Shown: positions 33,652 through 42,217 of the stretch, piece after piece | Layout: every line of letters begins with the position of its first letter | How positions within the stretch are numbered: position 1 is the first letter of the stretch | NCBI RefSeq assembly: GCF_024662015.1 | Contig: NZ_CP102480.1 | Location: forward strand, 4,520,501 to 4,584,500 | Direction: 5' to 3' | Source: Nisaea acidiphila | GTDB lineage: Bacteria > Pseudomonadota > Alphaproteobacteria > Thalassobaculales > Thalassobaculaceae | DNA: 64,000 nt | Made by a program: the position numbers and the translations under genes | Notes under the pieces: generated by a model | The model's input: the letters and a program-made list of their open reading frames with translations, nothing else | What the model was told of the DNA's origin: nothing | Databases searched by the model: none

Positions 33652-34485
33652 ATGGAGACCATGGTGACAGATATGCAGGCGACCGGCGCCGCCCAAGAGG
33701 CAGGCTTCCGCGTGATCGACGCGCGCGAGCTTTGCCTGACCTTCGAAACGAATGACGGTCCGGTACACGCGCTCTCCAATGTCGATCTGACAGTCGAGCG
33801 GGGCGAGTTCGTCTCTTTCATCGGGCCGAGCGGCTGCGGCAAGACGACCTTACTGCGGGTTATCGCCGATCTGGAACAGCCGACCTCCGGTGTGATCTCG
33901 GTCAACGGCATGAGTCCGGAGGAGGCGCGGAAAGCCCGCGCTTATGGTTATGTCTTCCAGGCCGCAGCGCTCTACCCGTGGCGCACCATCGCCGGAAACG
34001 TGGCGCTTCCGCTGGAGATCATGGGGCTCGACAAGACGGAGCGCGAGGCGCGTATCAGCCGCAATCTGGAGCTGGTGAACCTTGCGGGCTTCGAGCGCAA
34101 GTTCCCCTGGCAGCTGTCCGGGGGCATGCAGCAACGCGCTTCCATTGCCCGCGCGCTCGCGGTCGAGCCGGACCTGCTACTGATGGACGAGCCCTTCGGC
34201 GCTCTTGACGAGATCGTCCGCGATCACCTGAACGAGCAGTTGAACCGGCTTTGGGATCGGACCAACAAGACAGTCATCTTCGTCACGCACTCGATCCCGG
34301 AGGCGGTCTTCCTTTCGACCAAGATCGTCGTCATGTCGCCGCGGCCGGGCAGGGTGCATGAGGTGATCGAGTGCAACCTGCCGCGCGAACGCACGCTCGA
34401 TATCCGGGAGACTCCCGAGTTCCTCGAGATCGCGCACCGGGTGCGGGACGGGCTCCGTGCCGGGCACGCTTACGACGATGAATGA
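33652..34485 (+). CDS. ABC transporter ATP-binding protein (NitT/TauT family)
   Basis: A 277-residue ATPase with Walker A GPSGCGKTT, the Q-loop FQAAALYPWRT, the signature LSGGMQQRASIARAL, Walker B LLLMDEP and the H-loop VTHSIPEAVF. The N-terminal ~20 residues are unstructured. ATG 33661, with GGAG just upstream, is an equally likely start. It lies 84 bp after hydA and overlaps the first permease gene. With the NMT1/THI5-type binding protein it probably imports a pyrimidine or pyrimidine derivative (inference from context). Confidence 0.88.
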   Translation: METMVTDMQATGAAQEAGFRVIDARELCLTFETNDGPVHALSNVDLTVERGEFVSFIGPSGCGKTTLLRVIADLEQPTSGVISVNGMSPEEARKARAYGYVFQAAALYPWRTIAGNVALPLEIMGLDKTEREARISRNLELVNLAGFERKFPWQLSGGMQQRASIARALAVEPDLLLMDEPFGALDEIVRDHLNEQLNRLWDRTNKTVIFVTHSIPEAVFLSTKIVVMSPRPGRVHEVIECNLPRERTLDIRETPEFLEIAHRVRDGLRAGHAYDDE

Positions 34486-35356
34486 GTTGCTGAAATCCCG
34501 GACCCTTGCGGTCTCAACGGTCCTGCTGGTGCTGATCGCCGTCTGGTATATCGCGGCTGTGCTGCTGAACGCGCCGTTCCAGCGCGAGCAGGACGAACGC
34601 GCCAAGGCGACGCCGACGAGTGGGCAATTCATCTCGGCCACGCTGAACCAGAAAAGGCCTGTGCTGCCGGCGCCGCATCAGGTGGCGGTCGAGATTTGGA
34701 ATACAACGGTCGAGAAGAAGGTGACGTCGAAAAGAAGCCTTGTTTATCATGCCGGTATAACGCTTTCTTCAACCATGCTCGGGTTCCTCATCGGCTCCGT
34801 GCTCGGAATTGTGCTGGCAGCGGCGATCATCCATGTCGAAAGCCTCGAGCGCAGTTTGATGCCGTGGATCATCACCTCGCAGACCATCCCGATCCTCGCC
34901 ATCGCGCCGATGGTCATCGTGGTGCTGAACGCGGTCGGGATCTCCGGGCTGATCCCGAAGGCGATGATTTCGACCTATCTTTCCTTCTTTCCAGTCACGG
35001 TCGGCGTGGTGAAAGGCCTGCGCTCGCCGGACCCGATGCAGCTCGACCTGATGCGGACCTACAGCGCGTCCTCCTTCCAGACTTTCTGGAAGTTGCGCTG
35101 GCCGTCCTCGATCCCGTTCCTCTTCACTTCCATGAAGATCGCCATCGCCGCGAGCCTTGTCGGAGCCATCGTCGGTGAATTGCCGACCGGGGCCGTGGCC
35201 GGTCTCGGAGCGCGGCTGCTTGCCGGTTCCTATTACGGGCAGACGGTGCAGATCTGGTCCGCGCTGCTGAGCGCGGCTTTCCTTGCGGCCATGCTGGTCA
35301 CCATCGTCGGTTTCGCGGACAAGGCGGTGCGCCGCCGGATGGGGATGGCGCAATGA
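34478..35356 (+). CDS. ABC transporter permease (NitT/TauT family)
   Basis: About 292 residues from ATG 34478, which overlaps the ATPase stop (ATGAATGA); an in-frame start at 34457 is possible. There is an N-terminal anchor (TLAVSTVLLVLIAVWYIAAVLL), a periplasmic stretch ending VLPAPHQVAVEIW, then the BPD core with GFLIGSVLGIVLAAAI, ITSQTIPILAIAPMVIVVL and the EAA-type segment LMRTYSASSFQTFWKLRWPSSIPFLF. It pairs with the following permease to form a heterodimeric channel. Confidence 0.87.
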   Translation: MNELLKSRTLAVSTVLLVLIAVWYIAAVLLNAPFQREQDERAKATPTSGQFISATLNQKRPVLPAPHQVAVEIWNTTVEKKVTSKRSLVYHAGITLSSTMLGFLIGSVLGIVLAAAIIHVESLERSLMPWIITSQTIPILAIAPMVIVVLNAVGISGLIPKAMISTYLSFFPVTVGVVKGLRSPDPMQLDLMRTYSASSFQTFWKLRWPSSIPFLFTSMKIAIAASLVGAIVGELPTGAVAGLGARLLAGSYYGQTVQIWSALLSAAFLAAMLVTIVGFADKAVRRRMGMAQ

Positions 35357-36459
35357 TGGCCGGTATTCCCCTGACGGTGATCGGCGGCGCGATCGCGCTG
35401 GCCTTCGGTATCGCCGCTGCTCTCACAGGTTGGGATGCTGTCTCCTCGTCCTATGCCGCGTGTTCTGTTCTTCTTGCAGGTGCGGTCGCCGCGTCGATCG
35501 TCTGGCGTGTCGGCGCGCTCGGGACCGCACTGATTTTCCTGTCCGTCCATGCCGCCGCCTTTCCGCTGATGTGGCATCTGGGAACAGCCCCCGGAGACAT
35601 GGAATACGGCTACTGGGGCCTCCTGATTGCGTCTTGGCTGCTAGCCTGGACCAGCGTCAGTCGCCTGACGAAGACGGCGAAGTCTCTCCCGTCCGGCGCA
35701 AAGAAGGCCGTTGGCCTCCTGATTCCGCTGATCTTCGGGCTCTGGCTGATGCTGATCTGGGAAGCGATCACGCGCGGGGCGGGTGTGCCGCAGGTACTGC
35801 TGCCGGCGCCGAGCGCGATCTGGGCGAAGCTCACAACGTCGCTGCCGATCCTCTGGGCGGATTTCGTCCAGACCTTCCTGAAGGCCGTGATCGCGGGCTA
35901 CGTACTTGGTTGCGGCATCGGTTTCGGCACCGCGATCCTGGTCGACCGCTCGCCCTTCCTGAAGCGCGGTTTGGTGCCCGTCGGCAATATGGTGAGTGCG
36001 CTGCCGATCATCGGTATCGCTCCGATCATGGTCATGTGGTTCGGTTTCGACTGGCAGTCCAAGGCCGCCGTCGTCGTCATAATGACCTTCTTCCCGATGC
36101 TGGTGAACACCCTCGAAGGGCTCTCTGCGTCGAGCGCGATGCAGCGCGACCTGATGCGGACATACGCGGCCAGCTATGGACAGACACTCTGGAAGATGCG
36201 CCTCGTCGAGGCGCTGCCCTTCATCTTCAACGCCCTCAAGATCAATTCGACGCTGGCGCTGATCGGTGCCATCGTGGCCGAGTTTTTCGGCACGCCGATC
36301 GTGGGCATGGGATTCCGCATTTCAACCGAGGTCGGCCGCATGAATGTCGACATGGTCTGGGCGGAAATCGCGGTAGCGGCACTGGCCGGTTCCGCTTTCT
36401 ACGGCGCACTCGTGCTGATCGAGCGCGCCCTGACATTCTGGCACCCGTCCAACAGATAA
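35353..36459 (+). CDS. ABC transporter permease (NitT/TauT family), with extra N-terminal membrane region
   Basis: The 368-residue partner permease. The C-terminal ~230 residues are the BPD core (VPQVLLPAPSAIWAKL, SALPIIGIAPIMVMWFG, LMRTYAASYGQTLWKMRLVEALPFIF). The first ~130 residues add four or so hydrophobic helices absent from most NitT/TauT permeases (200-270 residues). It overlaps the previous permease by 4 nt and is 41 bp ahead of the binding-protein gene. Confidence 0.87.
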   Translation: MMAGIPLTVIGGAIALAFGIAAALTGWDAVSSSYAACSVLLAGAVAASIVWRVGALGTALIFLSVHAAAFPLMWHLGTAPGDMEYGYWGLLIASWLLAWTSVSRLTKTAKSLPSGAKKAVGLLIPLIFGLWLMLIWEAITRGAGVPQVLLPAPSAIWAKLTTSLPILWADFVQTFLKAVIAGYVLGCGIGFGTAILVDRSPFLKRGLVPVGNMVSALPIIGIAPIMVMWFGFDWQSKAAVVVIMTFFPMLVNTLEGLSASSAMQRDLMRTYAASYGQTLWKMRLVEALPFIFNALKINSTLALIGAIVAEFFGTPIVGMGFRISTEVGRMNVDMVWAEIAVAALAGSAFYGALVLIERALTFWHPSNR

Positions 36460-36500
36460 GAGCCGGGGCCGGGGAGGCTTTTTCAATGAGGAGAGCGAAG

Positions 36501-37496
36501 ATGCAAAAACTGCTGACAGGACTGCTCGCGGGGGCGATCGGTCTGATGTCTTCGGCCGCGATGGCGGAAGGCGAGGACCATGTGACGCTGCAGCTGAAAT
36601 GGGTCACGCAGGCCCAGTTCGCTGGTTATTACGTGGCGGCCGAAAAAGGCTTCTACGAGGAAGAGAACCTCACCGTCGATATCAAGCCGGGCGGCCCGGA
36701 CATCGCGCCGCCGCAGGTGATCGCCGGCGGCGGGGCCGACGTGATCATCGACTGGATGCCGTCCGCGCTCGCCAGCCGCGAGAAGGGTGTTCCGCTGGTC
36801 AATATCGCCCAGCCCTTCAAGAGCTCGGGCATGATGCTGACTTGCCGCAAGGATACCGGCATCACCTCGCCGGCGGACTTCAAGGACAAGACCCTCGGTG
36901 TCTGGTTCTTCGGCAACGAGTATCCGTTCCTTTCCTGGATGTCCCAGCTGAAGATCCCGACCGACGGCAGTGCCGGCGGCGTTACCGTGCTGAAGCAGGG
37001 CTTCAACGTCGATCCGCTGCTGCAGAAGCAGGCCGATTGCGTGTCCACCATGACCTATAACGAATACTGGCAGGTTATCGATGCCGGCATCCCGGCCTCC
37101 GAGCTGGTGGTCTTCAAATATCAGGATCAGGGTGTGGCGACGCTCGAGGACGGGCTCTATGTCCTCGAGGACAATCTGAAAGACCCGGCTTTCGTCGACA
37201 AGATGGTGCGCTTTGTCCGCGCCTCGATGAAGGGCTGGAAATATGCCGAGTCCAACCCGGACGAAGCCGCCGATATCGTGCTCGAAAACGATGCGACCGG
37301 CGCCCAGACCGAGAAGCACCAGCGCCGCATGATGGGCGAGATCGCAAAGCTGACAGCGGGCTCCAACGGAGCGCTCGATCCGGCCGACTACGAGCGGACG
37401 GTTGCGACCCTCCTGAAGGGCGGCTCGAGCCCGGTCATCACCAAGAAGCCGGAGAACGCCTGGACCCACCTGATCACGAGCAAGGCGCTGAAATAG
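36501..37496 (+). CDS. ABC transporter substrate-binding protein, NMT1/THI5-like
   Basis: The 331-residue periplasmic protein has a Sec signal (MQKLLTGLLAGAIGLMSSAAMA, cleaved near 22) and the NMT1/THI5 fold (LQLKWVTQAQFAGYYVAAEKG, GGGADVIIDWMPSALASRE, TLGVWFFGNEYPF). Members bind pyrimidine-type ligands such as hydroxymethylpyrimidine precursors. In this operon uracil, thymine or a dihydropyrimidine is a sensible candidate. ATG 36501 is preferred to 36486 because GAGGAGAG is 6 nt upstream. A terminator follows at once. Confidence 0.88.
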   Translation: MQKLLTGLLAGAIGLMSSAAMAEGEDHVTLQLKWVTQAQFAGYYVAAEKGFYEEENLTVDIKPGGPDIAPPQVIAGGGADVIIDWMPSALASREKGVPLVNIAQPFKSSGMMLTCRKDTGITSPADFKDKTLGVWFFGNEYPFLSWMSQLKIPTDGSAGGVTVLKQGFNVDPLLQKQADCVSTMTYNEYWQVIDAGIPASELVVFKYQDQGVATLEDGLYVLEDNLKDPAFVDKMVRFVRASMKGWKYAESNPDEAADIVLENDATGAQTEKHQRRMMGEIAKLTAGSNGALDPADYERTVATLLKGGSSPVITKKPENAWTHLITSKALK

Positions 37497-37517
37497 TCGG
37501 TATCCTTGAATCACTGG

Positions 37518-37546
37518 AAAAGGCGGCCTTTAGGCCGCCTTTTCTT
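37518..37546. terminator. Bidirectional terminator between pyrimidine ABC operon and liv operon
   Basis: An 11-bp stem with A/T ends (37518-37528 with 37533-37543, 4-nt loop) is flanked by TTTTCTTT on the plus strand and AAAA-derived U's on the minus strand. It can therefore end both convergent transcripts. Confidence 0.85.
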
Positions 37547-37552
37547 TGCGCG

Positions 37553-38266
37553 CTAAATAGCGCCGCCGAGATAGGCTTTCTGTACCGCGGGATCGAGGAT
37601 AAGCGACTCGGCGCTGTCCGCGCCGGTGATCCTGCCGTTTTCCAGCAGGTAGCCGCGGTCCGCGATGGCAAGGCTTTGCCGCGCGTTTTGCTCTACGAGC
37701 AGGACGCCGAGGCCCGCATCGCGGATTTTCCGGAGGTTGCGGAAGAGCTCACCGCAGAGCAGCGGAGAAAGACCGAGCGAAGGCTCGTCCAGTAACAGGA
37801 TCTCGGGGTTGGACATGAGCGCCCGTCCGATCGCGACCATCTGCTGTTCCCCGCCGGACATCGTGCGGACGATCTGGCTGCGCCGGTCCCGGAGTTTCGG
37901 GAACAGCTCCAGCACCTTTTCGAGATTGTCCCGCTCTATCGCGCGTGCCCGTGCGGGGTAGGCGCCGAGCGTGAGGTTCTCCATCACATTGAGGTCCGCA
38001 AAAATCCCGCGGCCTTCCGGGACCAGAGCGAGGCCGGCTTCGACGATAGCATCTGGCTTCATGCCGATCAGGTCCTGTCCGCCGAGCATACAACCGCCCG
38101 TCACGAGGCCTTCGGAGATACCCGCGAGGGCCCGAAGAAGAGAGGACTTCCCGGCGCCGTTGGCTCCGAGCATGACGACGATCTCGCCCCGGTCGACTTC
38201 GATGGATATCTCGTGCAGGGCCTCATGGAGGCCGTAAGAGACCGCGATCCCGCGCGCTTCAAGCAT
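37553..38266 (-). CDS. livF: Branched-chain amino acid-type ABC transporter ATP-binding protein LivF
   Basis: A 237-residue HAAT-family ATPase (Walker A GANGAGKSS, signature MSGGEQQMVAIGRALM, Walker B ILLLDEPSLGLSP, and the LivF-typical EQNARQSLAIADRGYLLENG tail). It is the last gene of the livK-H-M-G-F operon; its start overlaps the livG stop by 8 nt. It works with LivG to power the LivHM channel. Amino acids, amides or aromatic acids are known substrates of this family. Confidence 0.9.
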   Translation of the reverse strand: MLEARGIAVSYGLHEALHEISIEVDRGEIVVMLGANGAGKSSLLRALAGISEGLVTGGCMLGGQDLIGMKPDAIVEAGLALVPEGRGIFADLNVMENLTLGAYPARARAIERDNLEKVLELFPKLRDRRSQIVRTMSGGEQQMVAIGRALMSNPEILLLDEPSLGLSPLLCGELFRNLRKIRDAGLGVLLVEQNARQSLAIADRGYLLENGRITGADSAESLILDPAVQKAYLGGAI

Positions 38267-38996
38267 CAGCCGTCCCCAGATAGGCCTCGATCACATGCGG
38301 GTCGGACAGCACGTCGGCGGGCGTGCCCTCGGCAATCTTCTGACCGGAATTCATCACGACGCAGCGGTCGCAAAGCGAGCGGATCGCATCCATGACATGC
38401 TCGACCAGTATGATGGTCCGACCCTCGGCGCGAAGCGCGGCCACGAGGTCAATGCCGACCCTGAGTTCGGACGGGTTCAGTCCGGCGAGCCACTCGTCGA
38501 GCAGCAGCACCTCCGGTTCTCCCGCGAGGGCGCGGGCGAGCTCCAGGCGTTTCTGATCGATATAGGTGAGGGACGAGACCGCTTGCCTCTCCTTACCGGA
38601 CAAGCCGACTCGTTCCAGGAGGCTGACGGCGAAGGTTTCGGCCTCGGCGCCCCACCTCTGCTTGTGTCCGAAAACCGCTCCGGCGATCGTATTCTCCATC
38701 ACCGAGAGGCCCGGCAAGATCCGGACGAGTTGGAAAGTGCGGGAAACGCCGAGACGGGCGATCTCATGCGCGCTGGCGCCGGTCAGCTCTCGTCCGCGGA
38801 GCCTGATATTGCCGGAACTAGCTTTGAGCGCACCTGAAATCAGGTTGATCGAGGTGGATTTCCCGGAGCCGTTGGGCCCGATAATCCCCATGACCTCGTG
38901 TTCCCGGACGTCGAAAGTCAGCCCATCGACCGCAACGAGGCCGCCGAATCTTTTGGTCAGGCCGCCGACCTGGAGAATCGTCTCTCCCGGTGTCAT
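38259..38996 (-). CDS. livG: Branched-chain amino acid-type ABC transporter ATP-binding protein LivG
   Basis: A 245-residue ATPase with Walker A GPNGSGKST, VSRTFQLVRILPGLSVMENT (the LivG Q-loop region), Walker B VLLLDEWLAGLNPSE and VEHVMDAIRSLCDRCVVM. The usual LSGGxxQ signature is degenerate here (SSLTYIDQKRLELARALA), and Walker B ends DEW rather than DEP; the same style occurs in other LivG proteins. It overlaps livM by 4 nt and livF by 8 nt. Confidence 0.88.
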   Translation of the reverse strand: MTPGETILQVGGLTKRFGGLVAVDGLTFDVREHEVMGIIGPNGSGKSTSINLISGALKASSGNIRLRGRELTGASAHEIARLGVSRTFQLVRILPGLSVMENTIAGAVFGHKQRWGAEAETFAVSLLERVGLSGKERQAVSSLTYIDQKRLELARALAGEPEVLLLDEWLAGLNPSELRVGIDLVAALRAEGRTIILVEHVMDAIRSLCDRCVVMNSGQKIAEGTPADVLSDPHVIEAYLGTADA

Positions 38997-39913
38997 GACA
39001 GTCTCCGGGGCTTCAGTTTTGCGGCGAGTCCGGTGATTCCGTCCGGGATCAGGTAGACGATTGCCAGGAACGCGACGCCGAGCATCATCGTCGTTGCGTT
39101 CGGGAAGGTGGCTGAGACCGTTTCCCAGAGCAGGGTGAACGGAACAACCCCGAGCAGCGGTCCCCAGAGATGCCGGGTGCCGCCGAGCAGGGCCATGATG
39201 ACGACGAGGAAGCTCAGCTCCGGGGAGAAAACGACGTTCGGCTCAATGTAATAGTAGCGCGGCGCAACGATCGCTCCGACAAGCGCCGCGAAAAAGCCTG
39301 TGCTCATGAAGAGCAGGATCTTTGTTCGGGCCGTGTCGATCCCAACGTGGCGGGCGACCTCCTCGTCATTGCCGAGTATCCGCAGGGCGAAGCCCATGCG
39401 GGACCTGCCCAGGCGCCAGCCGAAAAGGAAGATCGCCGCCGTTACCGCGAGCAGCATCCAGTAGATGTGCCGTTCCTCAAGTTCGGTCAGCACGTAGAGT
39501 CCGCGGGAACCGAGAAAGTTGTTCTGTACCCAGCTGACCAGATTTCGGATCATTTCGGCTAGGCCGAGGGTGAAGATCACGAAATAGACTCCGGACAGGC
39601 GCAGGGTGGCGACGCCGATCGCGCCCGCGAGCAGCAAGGCCGCTAGCGGTGCAAGTGCGGCCATCGTCCAGAAGGAGGCGCCGAAATCGCTCATGCCTGT
39701 CGCCACGAGATAGCCTCCGACGCCATAGAAGGCGCCGGTCGAGAGCGCGATGAGGTGCGTCGGCCCGGAGAACAGTGCCCAGCTTGTCGAGAGCGCGGTG
39801 TACATGACGATGGTGACGGCGATGGAGAGCCAGTAACCGTCTGCGATGAACGGCACGCAAGAGGCCGCGATCAGAAGGACGAGGACACCGGCCGGCTTTG
39901 CGCTGGTCTTCAT
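38993..39913 (-). CDS. livM: Branched-chain amino acid-type ABC transporter permease LivM
   Basis: The 306-residue membrane protein is of LivM type: GPTHLIALSTGAFYGVGGYLVA, LRLSGVYFVIFTLGLAEMIRN, and the EAA-like region ALRILGNDEEVARHVGIDTARTKILLFMSTGFFAALVGAI. The start at 39913 shares one base with the livH stop (TGATG coupling); the open frame further upstream is out of register with livH and is not coding. Confidence 0.88.
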   Translation of the reverse strand: MKTSAKPAGVLVLLIAASCVPFIADGYWLSIAVTIVMYTALSTSWALFSGPTHLIALSTGAFYGVGGYLVATGMSDFGASFWTMAALAPLAALLLAGAIGVATLRLSGVYFVIFTLGLAEMIRNLVSWVQNNFLGSRGLYVLTELEERHIYWMLLAVTAAIFLFGWRLGRSRMGFALRILGNDEEVARHVGIDTARTKILLFMSTGFFAALVGAIVAPRYYYIEPNVVFSPELSFLVVIMALLGGTRHLWGPLLGVVPFTLLWETVSATFPNATTMMLGVAFLAIVYLIPDGITGLAAKLKPRRLS

Positions 39914-40776
39914 CAGGCGCTCCTCCGTCCGAAAAGTCCCTGCGGCCGGAACAACAGCACGGCAAGGAAGATCGCATAAGCCGCAACCAGTGTCAGGCCC
40001 GGATCGACGACGGTTGCGACAGCGGTTTCGACCAAGCCGAGAATCAGAGCGGCGACGATCGATCCGCGAATGTCGCCGACCCCGCCCATAATGACGATGA
40101 TCAGCGCCTTCATCGTGAAGATCACGCCGGCGGAGGCGTCGAGGGTGACAAAGGTCGATATCAGGCTGCCGCCGAGCGCCGTAACCGTGCCGCCGAGCGC
40201 AAAGGCGAGGGCGGAAATCCGGGCAACGTTGATGCCGACTAGGCCGGCCGACTGCGGCGACACAGCGACGGCGCGCACCGCCATTCCCGCGCGGGACCGG
40301 TTGAGCCACAGATAGAGTGCCGTGCCGATGGCAGCGGCAAGAAGTGCGGCAACCAGACGATTGGCGGCGACCGTCGTACCGAGTACGGAAACCGGGACCG
40401 CAAGGAAGGAATAGGTGAAATACTCCGCTTGCAGGCTGACCATCAGGCCGACCAGGAAGAAGCTCATCCCGAAGGTGGCGAGAATGGTATCGACCTCGAG
40501 CTGTCCTCGATTCCTCGCTCGCTTGACCAGGGGGCGAAGTAGAAAGGCATAGATCACCCAGCTTCCGATGAAGGCAAGCGGACCGACGATCAAGAGTGAG
40601 ACAATTGGGCTTACGCCAAAGGACACGAAGCCCCAGAAGGCGGCGAGGCCGCCGAGCACGAGGACTTCGCCATTGGCGAGGTTCATAATCCGGGCGACGC
40701 CATATTGCAGGTTCAGTCCCATAGCGACGAGCGCGTAGGCACCTCCGAGCAGGAGTCCGGAGATCAAAACATCCAT
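39913..40776 (-). CDS. livH: Branched-chain amino acid-type ABC transporter permease LivH
   Basis: The 287-residue permease starts MDVLISGLLLGGAYALVAMGLNLQYGV and has the family's MNLANGEVLVLGG loop, AVAVSPQSAGLVGINVARISALAFALGG and the EAA-like MKALIIVIMGGVGDIRGSIVAA. The start at 40776 is set by this N-terminus. It lies 64 bp after livK across a strong hairpin and is coupled to livM. Confidence 0.88.
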   Translation of the reverse strand: MDVLISGLLLGGAYALVAMGLNLQYGVARIMNLANGEVLVLGGLAAFWGFVSFGVSPIVSLLIVGPLAFIGSWVIYAFLLRPLVKRARNRGQLEVDTILATFGMSFFLVGLMVSLQAEYFTYSFLAVPVSVLGTTVAANRLVAALLAAAIGTALYLWLNRSRAGMAVRAVAVSPQSAGLVGINVARISALAFALGGTVTALGGSLISTFVTLDASAGVIFTMKALIIVIMGGVGDIRGSIVAALILGLVETAVATVVDPGLTLVAAYAIFLAVLLFRPQGLFGRRSA

Positions 40777-40804
40777 GAAGTGTCTCTGATCAGGAACAAA
40801 AGAG

Positions 40805-40833
40805 GGGCCGGCCCAAATGGTCCGGGCCGGCCC
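40805..40833 (-). terminator. Intercistronic hairpin/attenuator after livK
   Basis: A 10-bp GC-only stem (40805-40814 with 40824-40833, 9-nt loop) is followed on the minus strand by CTCTTTTGTT. As livH starts just downstream, it probably terminates part of the transcripts and stabilises livK mRNA. Confidence 0.68.
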
Positions 40834-40840
40834 AGGGGCA

Positions 40841-42043
40841 TCATTTCCAACCCTTTTTGGCAACCGGTGCCACGCTGTCGCCCATGCCGGTATCGGCGAC
40901 GGCAACGAACTTGCCATTCCGCCACTGCCCGACGGACCAGTAGCGTTCCGAGTTGTTATGCGCATCGAACTCGATGGTGCCGATCACGGTGTCGAAGGCA
41001 TTGTTCTTGATGTATTCGGTGACGGCTGCGCGGTCGGTCGTGTCGGCGCCCTCGATCGCCTGCTGCAGCACCTGCAGCGCGGAATAGTAGGTCGCCGAGG
41101 CCCAGAAATCGGGCGCCTTGCCTGTAACGTCCTGATGGCGCTTTCGATATGCCTTCATGGCCGACGTTTCCGGATTGACTCCGCCGGCGCCGAGATTGCC
41201 CTCGATCGCGCCGCCGAATTTGCCGGCATAGGCAGGGAATGCCGTCGCGACGGCGGTGTAGAAGGCTTTGACGTCGAGGTCCTCGATGATGGCCTGTTCG
41301 GTCAGCGCGAAGGTGTCAGGCGGATATGACCATGCGACGAAGGCGTCGGGCGCGGCGGCTTTCGCTCCCTTGACGACCGGCGAGAGGTCGGGTGTGCCGA
41401 GCGGATAGGACTTGTCGTAGACGATCTCGAAACCCGCCGAGGCGAACTTCTCGCGGGCGACGTCGGCGAGTTCGATCCCGAAGGCATCCGCGACATTGAC
41501 CATTGCGACCTTGTTGCCGATGACGCCGTCGCTCCGCAGTTTTTCCAGCGTGCGGGTCGCGCCTTCGACAAAGCCGGTCGTGGAGCCGAGCGTGAAGAAC
41601 ATGTTGGGAAACTTCGCCGTCAGCTCATGGATCTCGTCAGTGATCGCGGTGACGGCGACCATGGGGTATTTGTGCTTCGCATAGATCGGCGCGGCGGCGA
41701 TGTTGAAACCGGTTCCGTAGGGCGCGATCATGAAATCGACTTCGTCCTGCGTGGCGAGCCGCTGAACGGCCTTGATATGCTCTGCAGGATTGGTCTTGTC
41801 GTCATACTGGACGACTTCGATCGGACGGCGCTCTCCACCGACCATCAGGCCGCCTTTAGCGTTCACCTCTTCGGCCCAGAGCTGCACGTTCGGCAGATGC
41901 GTGACTGCTTCGCCGCCCGCGAGCGGACCGCTCAGATGGGCCACCATTCCAAACTTGATCGGGTCCTGCGCGTTCGATGCGCCCGGGACCGCGAAACTCA
42001 GCGCGAGCGCAGCGGTGGCGCACGCAAGAATGCGTCGGTACAT
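40841..42043 (-). CDS. livK: Branched-chain amino acid-type ABC transporter substrate-binding protein LivK
   Basis: A 400-residue periplasmic binding protein (Peripla_BP_6). The signal peptide is MYRRILACATAALALSFA with AxA-like cleavage at SNAQ (near 26). The fold markers are KFGMVAHLSGPLAGGEAVTH, GLMVGGERRPIEVVQYDDKTNP, DFMIAPYGTGFNIAAAPI and SATYYSALQVLQQAI. GGGAGG lies 7 nt upstream of the start at 42043. It is first in the liv operon and divergent from a GntR regulator. The ligand is not evident and need not be leucine. Confidence 0.88.
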   Translation of the reverse strand: MYRRILACATAALALSFAVPGASNAQDPIKFGMVAHLSGPLAGGEAVTHLPNVQLWAEEVNAKGGLMVGGERRPIEVVQYDDKTNPAEHIKAVQRLATQDEVDFMIAPYGTGFNIAAAPIYAKHKYPMVAVTAITDEIHELTAKFPNMFFTLGSTTGFVEGATRTLEKLRSDGVIGNKVAMVNVADAFGIELADVAREKFASAGFEIVYDKSYPLGTPDLSPVVKGAKAAAPDAFVAWSYPPDTFALTEQAIIEDLDVKAFYTAVATAFPAYAGKFGGAIEGNLGAGGVNPETSAMKAYRKRHQDVTGKAPDFWASATYYSALQVLQQAIEGADTTDRAAVTEYIKNNAFDTVIGTIEFDAHNNSERYWSVGQWRNGKFVAVADTGMGDSVAPVAKKGWK

Positions 42044-42156
42044 GATTTCCTCCCTCAAGAACGGCTCTTTTTGCTGGCCGAACCAAATTGAATCCATAAT
42101 TACGCGAAACCCGCAAGGAATTGCGAGAAAGAATTCCGATATGGCAAAAAATATCA

Positions 42157-42174
42157 AATTATGTATCCATAATT
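42157..42174. promoter_or_regulatory. Perfect palindrome between livK and the GntR regulator, probable operator
   Basis: AATTATG-TATC-CATAATT is a perfect 7-4-7 inverted repeat in the 174-bp divergent region. A second related half, AATT plus TCCATAATT (42086-42101), lies nearer livK. The AT-rich core with a TATC centre fits FCD-type GntR operators, so the neighbour at 42218 is the likely binder. Confidence 0.62.
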
Positions 42175-42217
42175 GGGCCGGATTGCTTCTCTCCGGCAGG
42201 AGTGAGGGGACGTCAGA

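Noticed and set aside
35283-36500. Upstream extension of the NMT1-type binding protein across the permease gene
   Set aside because: The Sec signal at 36501 and Shine-Dalgarno mark the real start; the extension is an out-of-frame shadow of the permease.
38259-38996. LivG as a broken ATPase because of its degenerate signature motif
   Set aside because: Walker A and the other elements are intact, and LivG proteins commonly have this variation.
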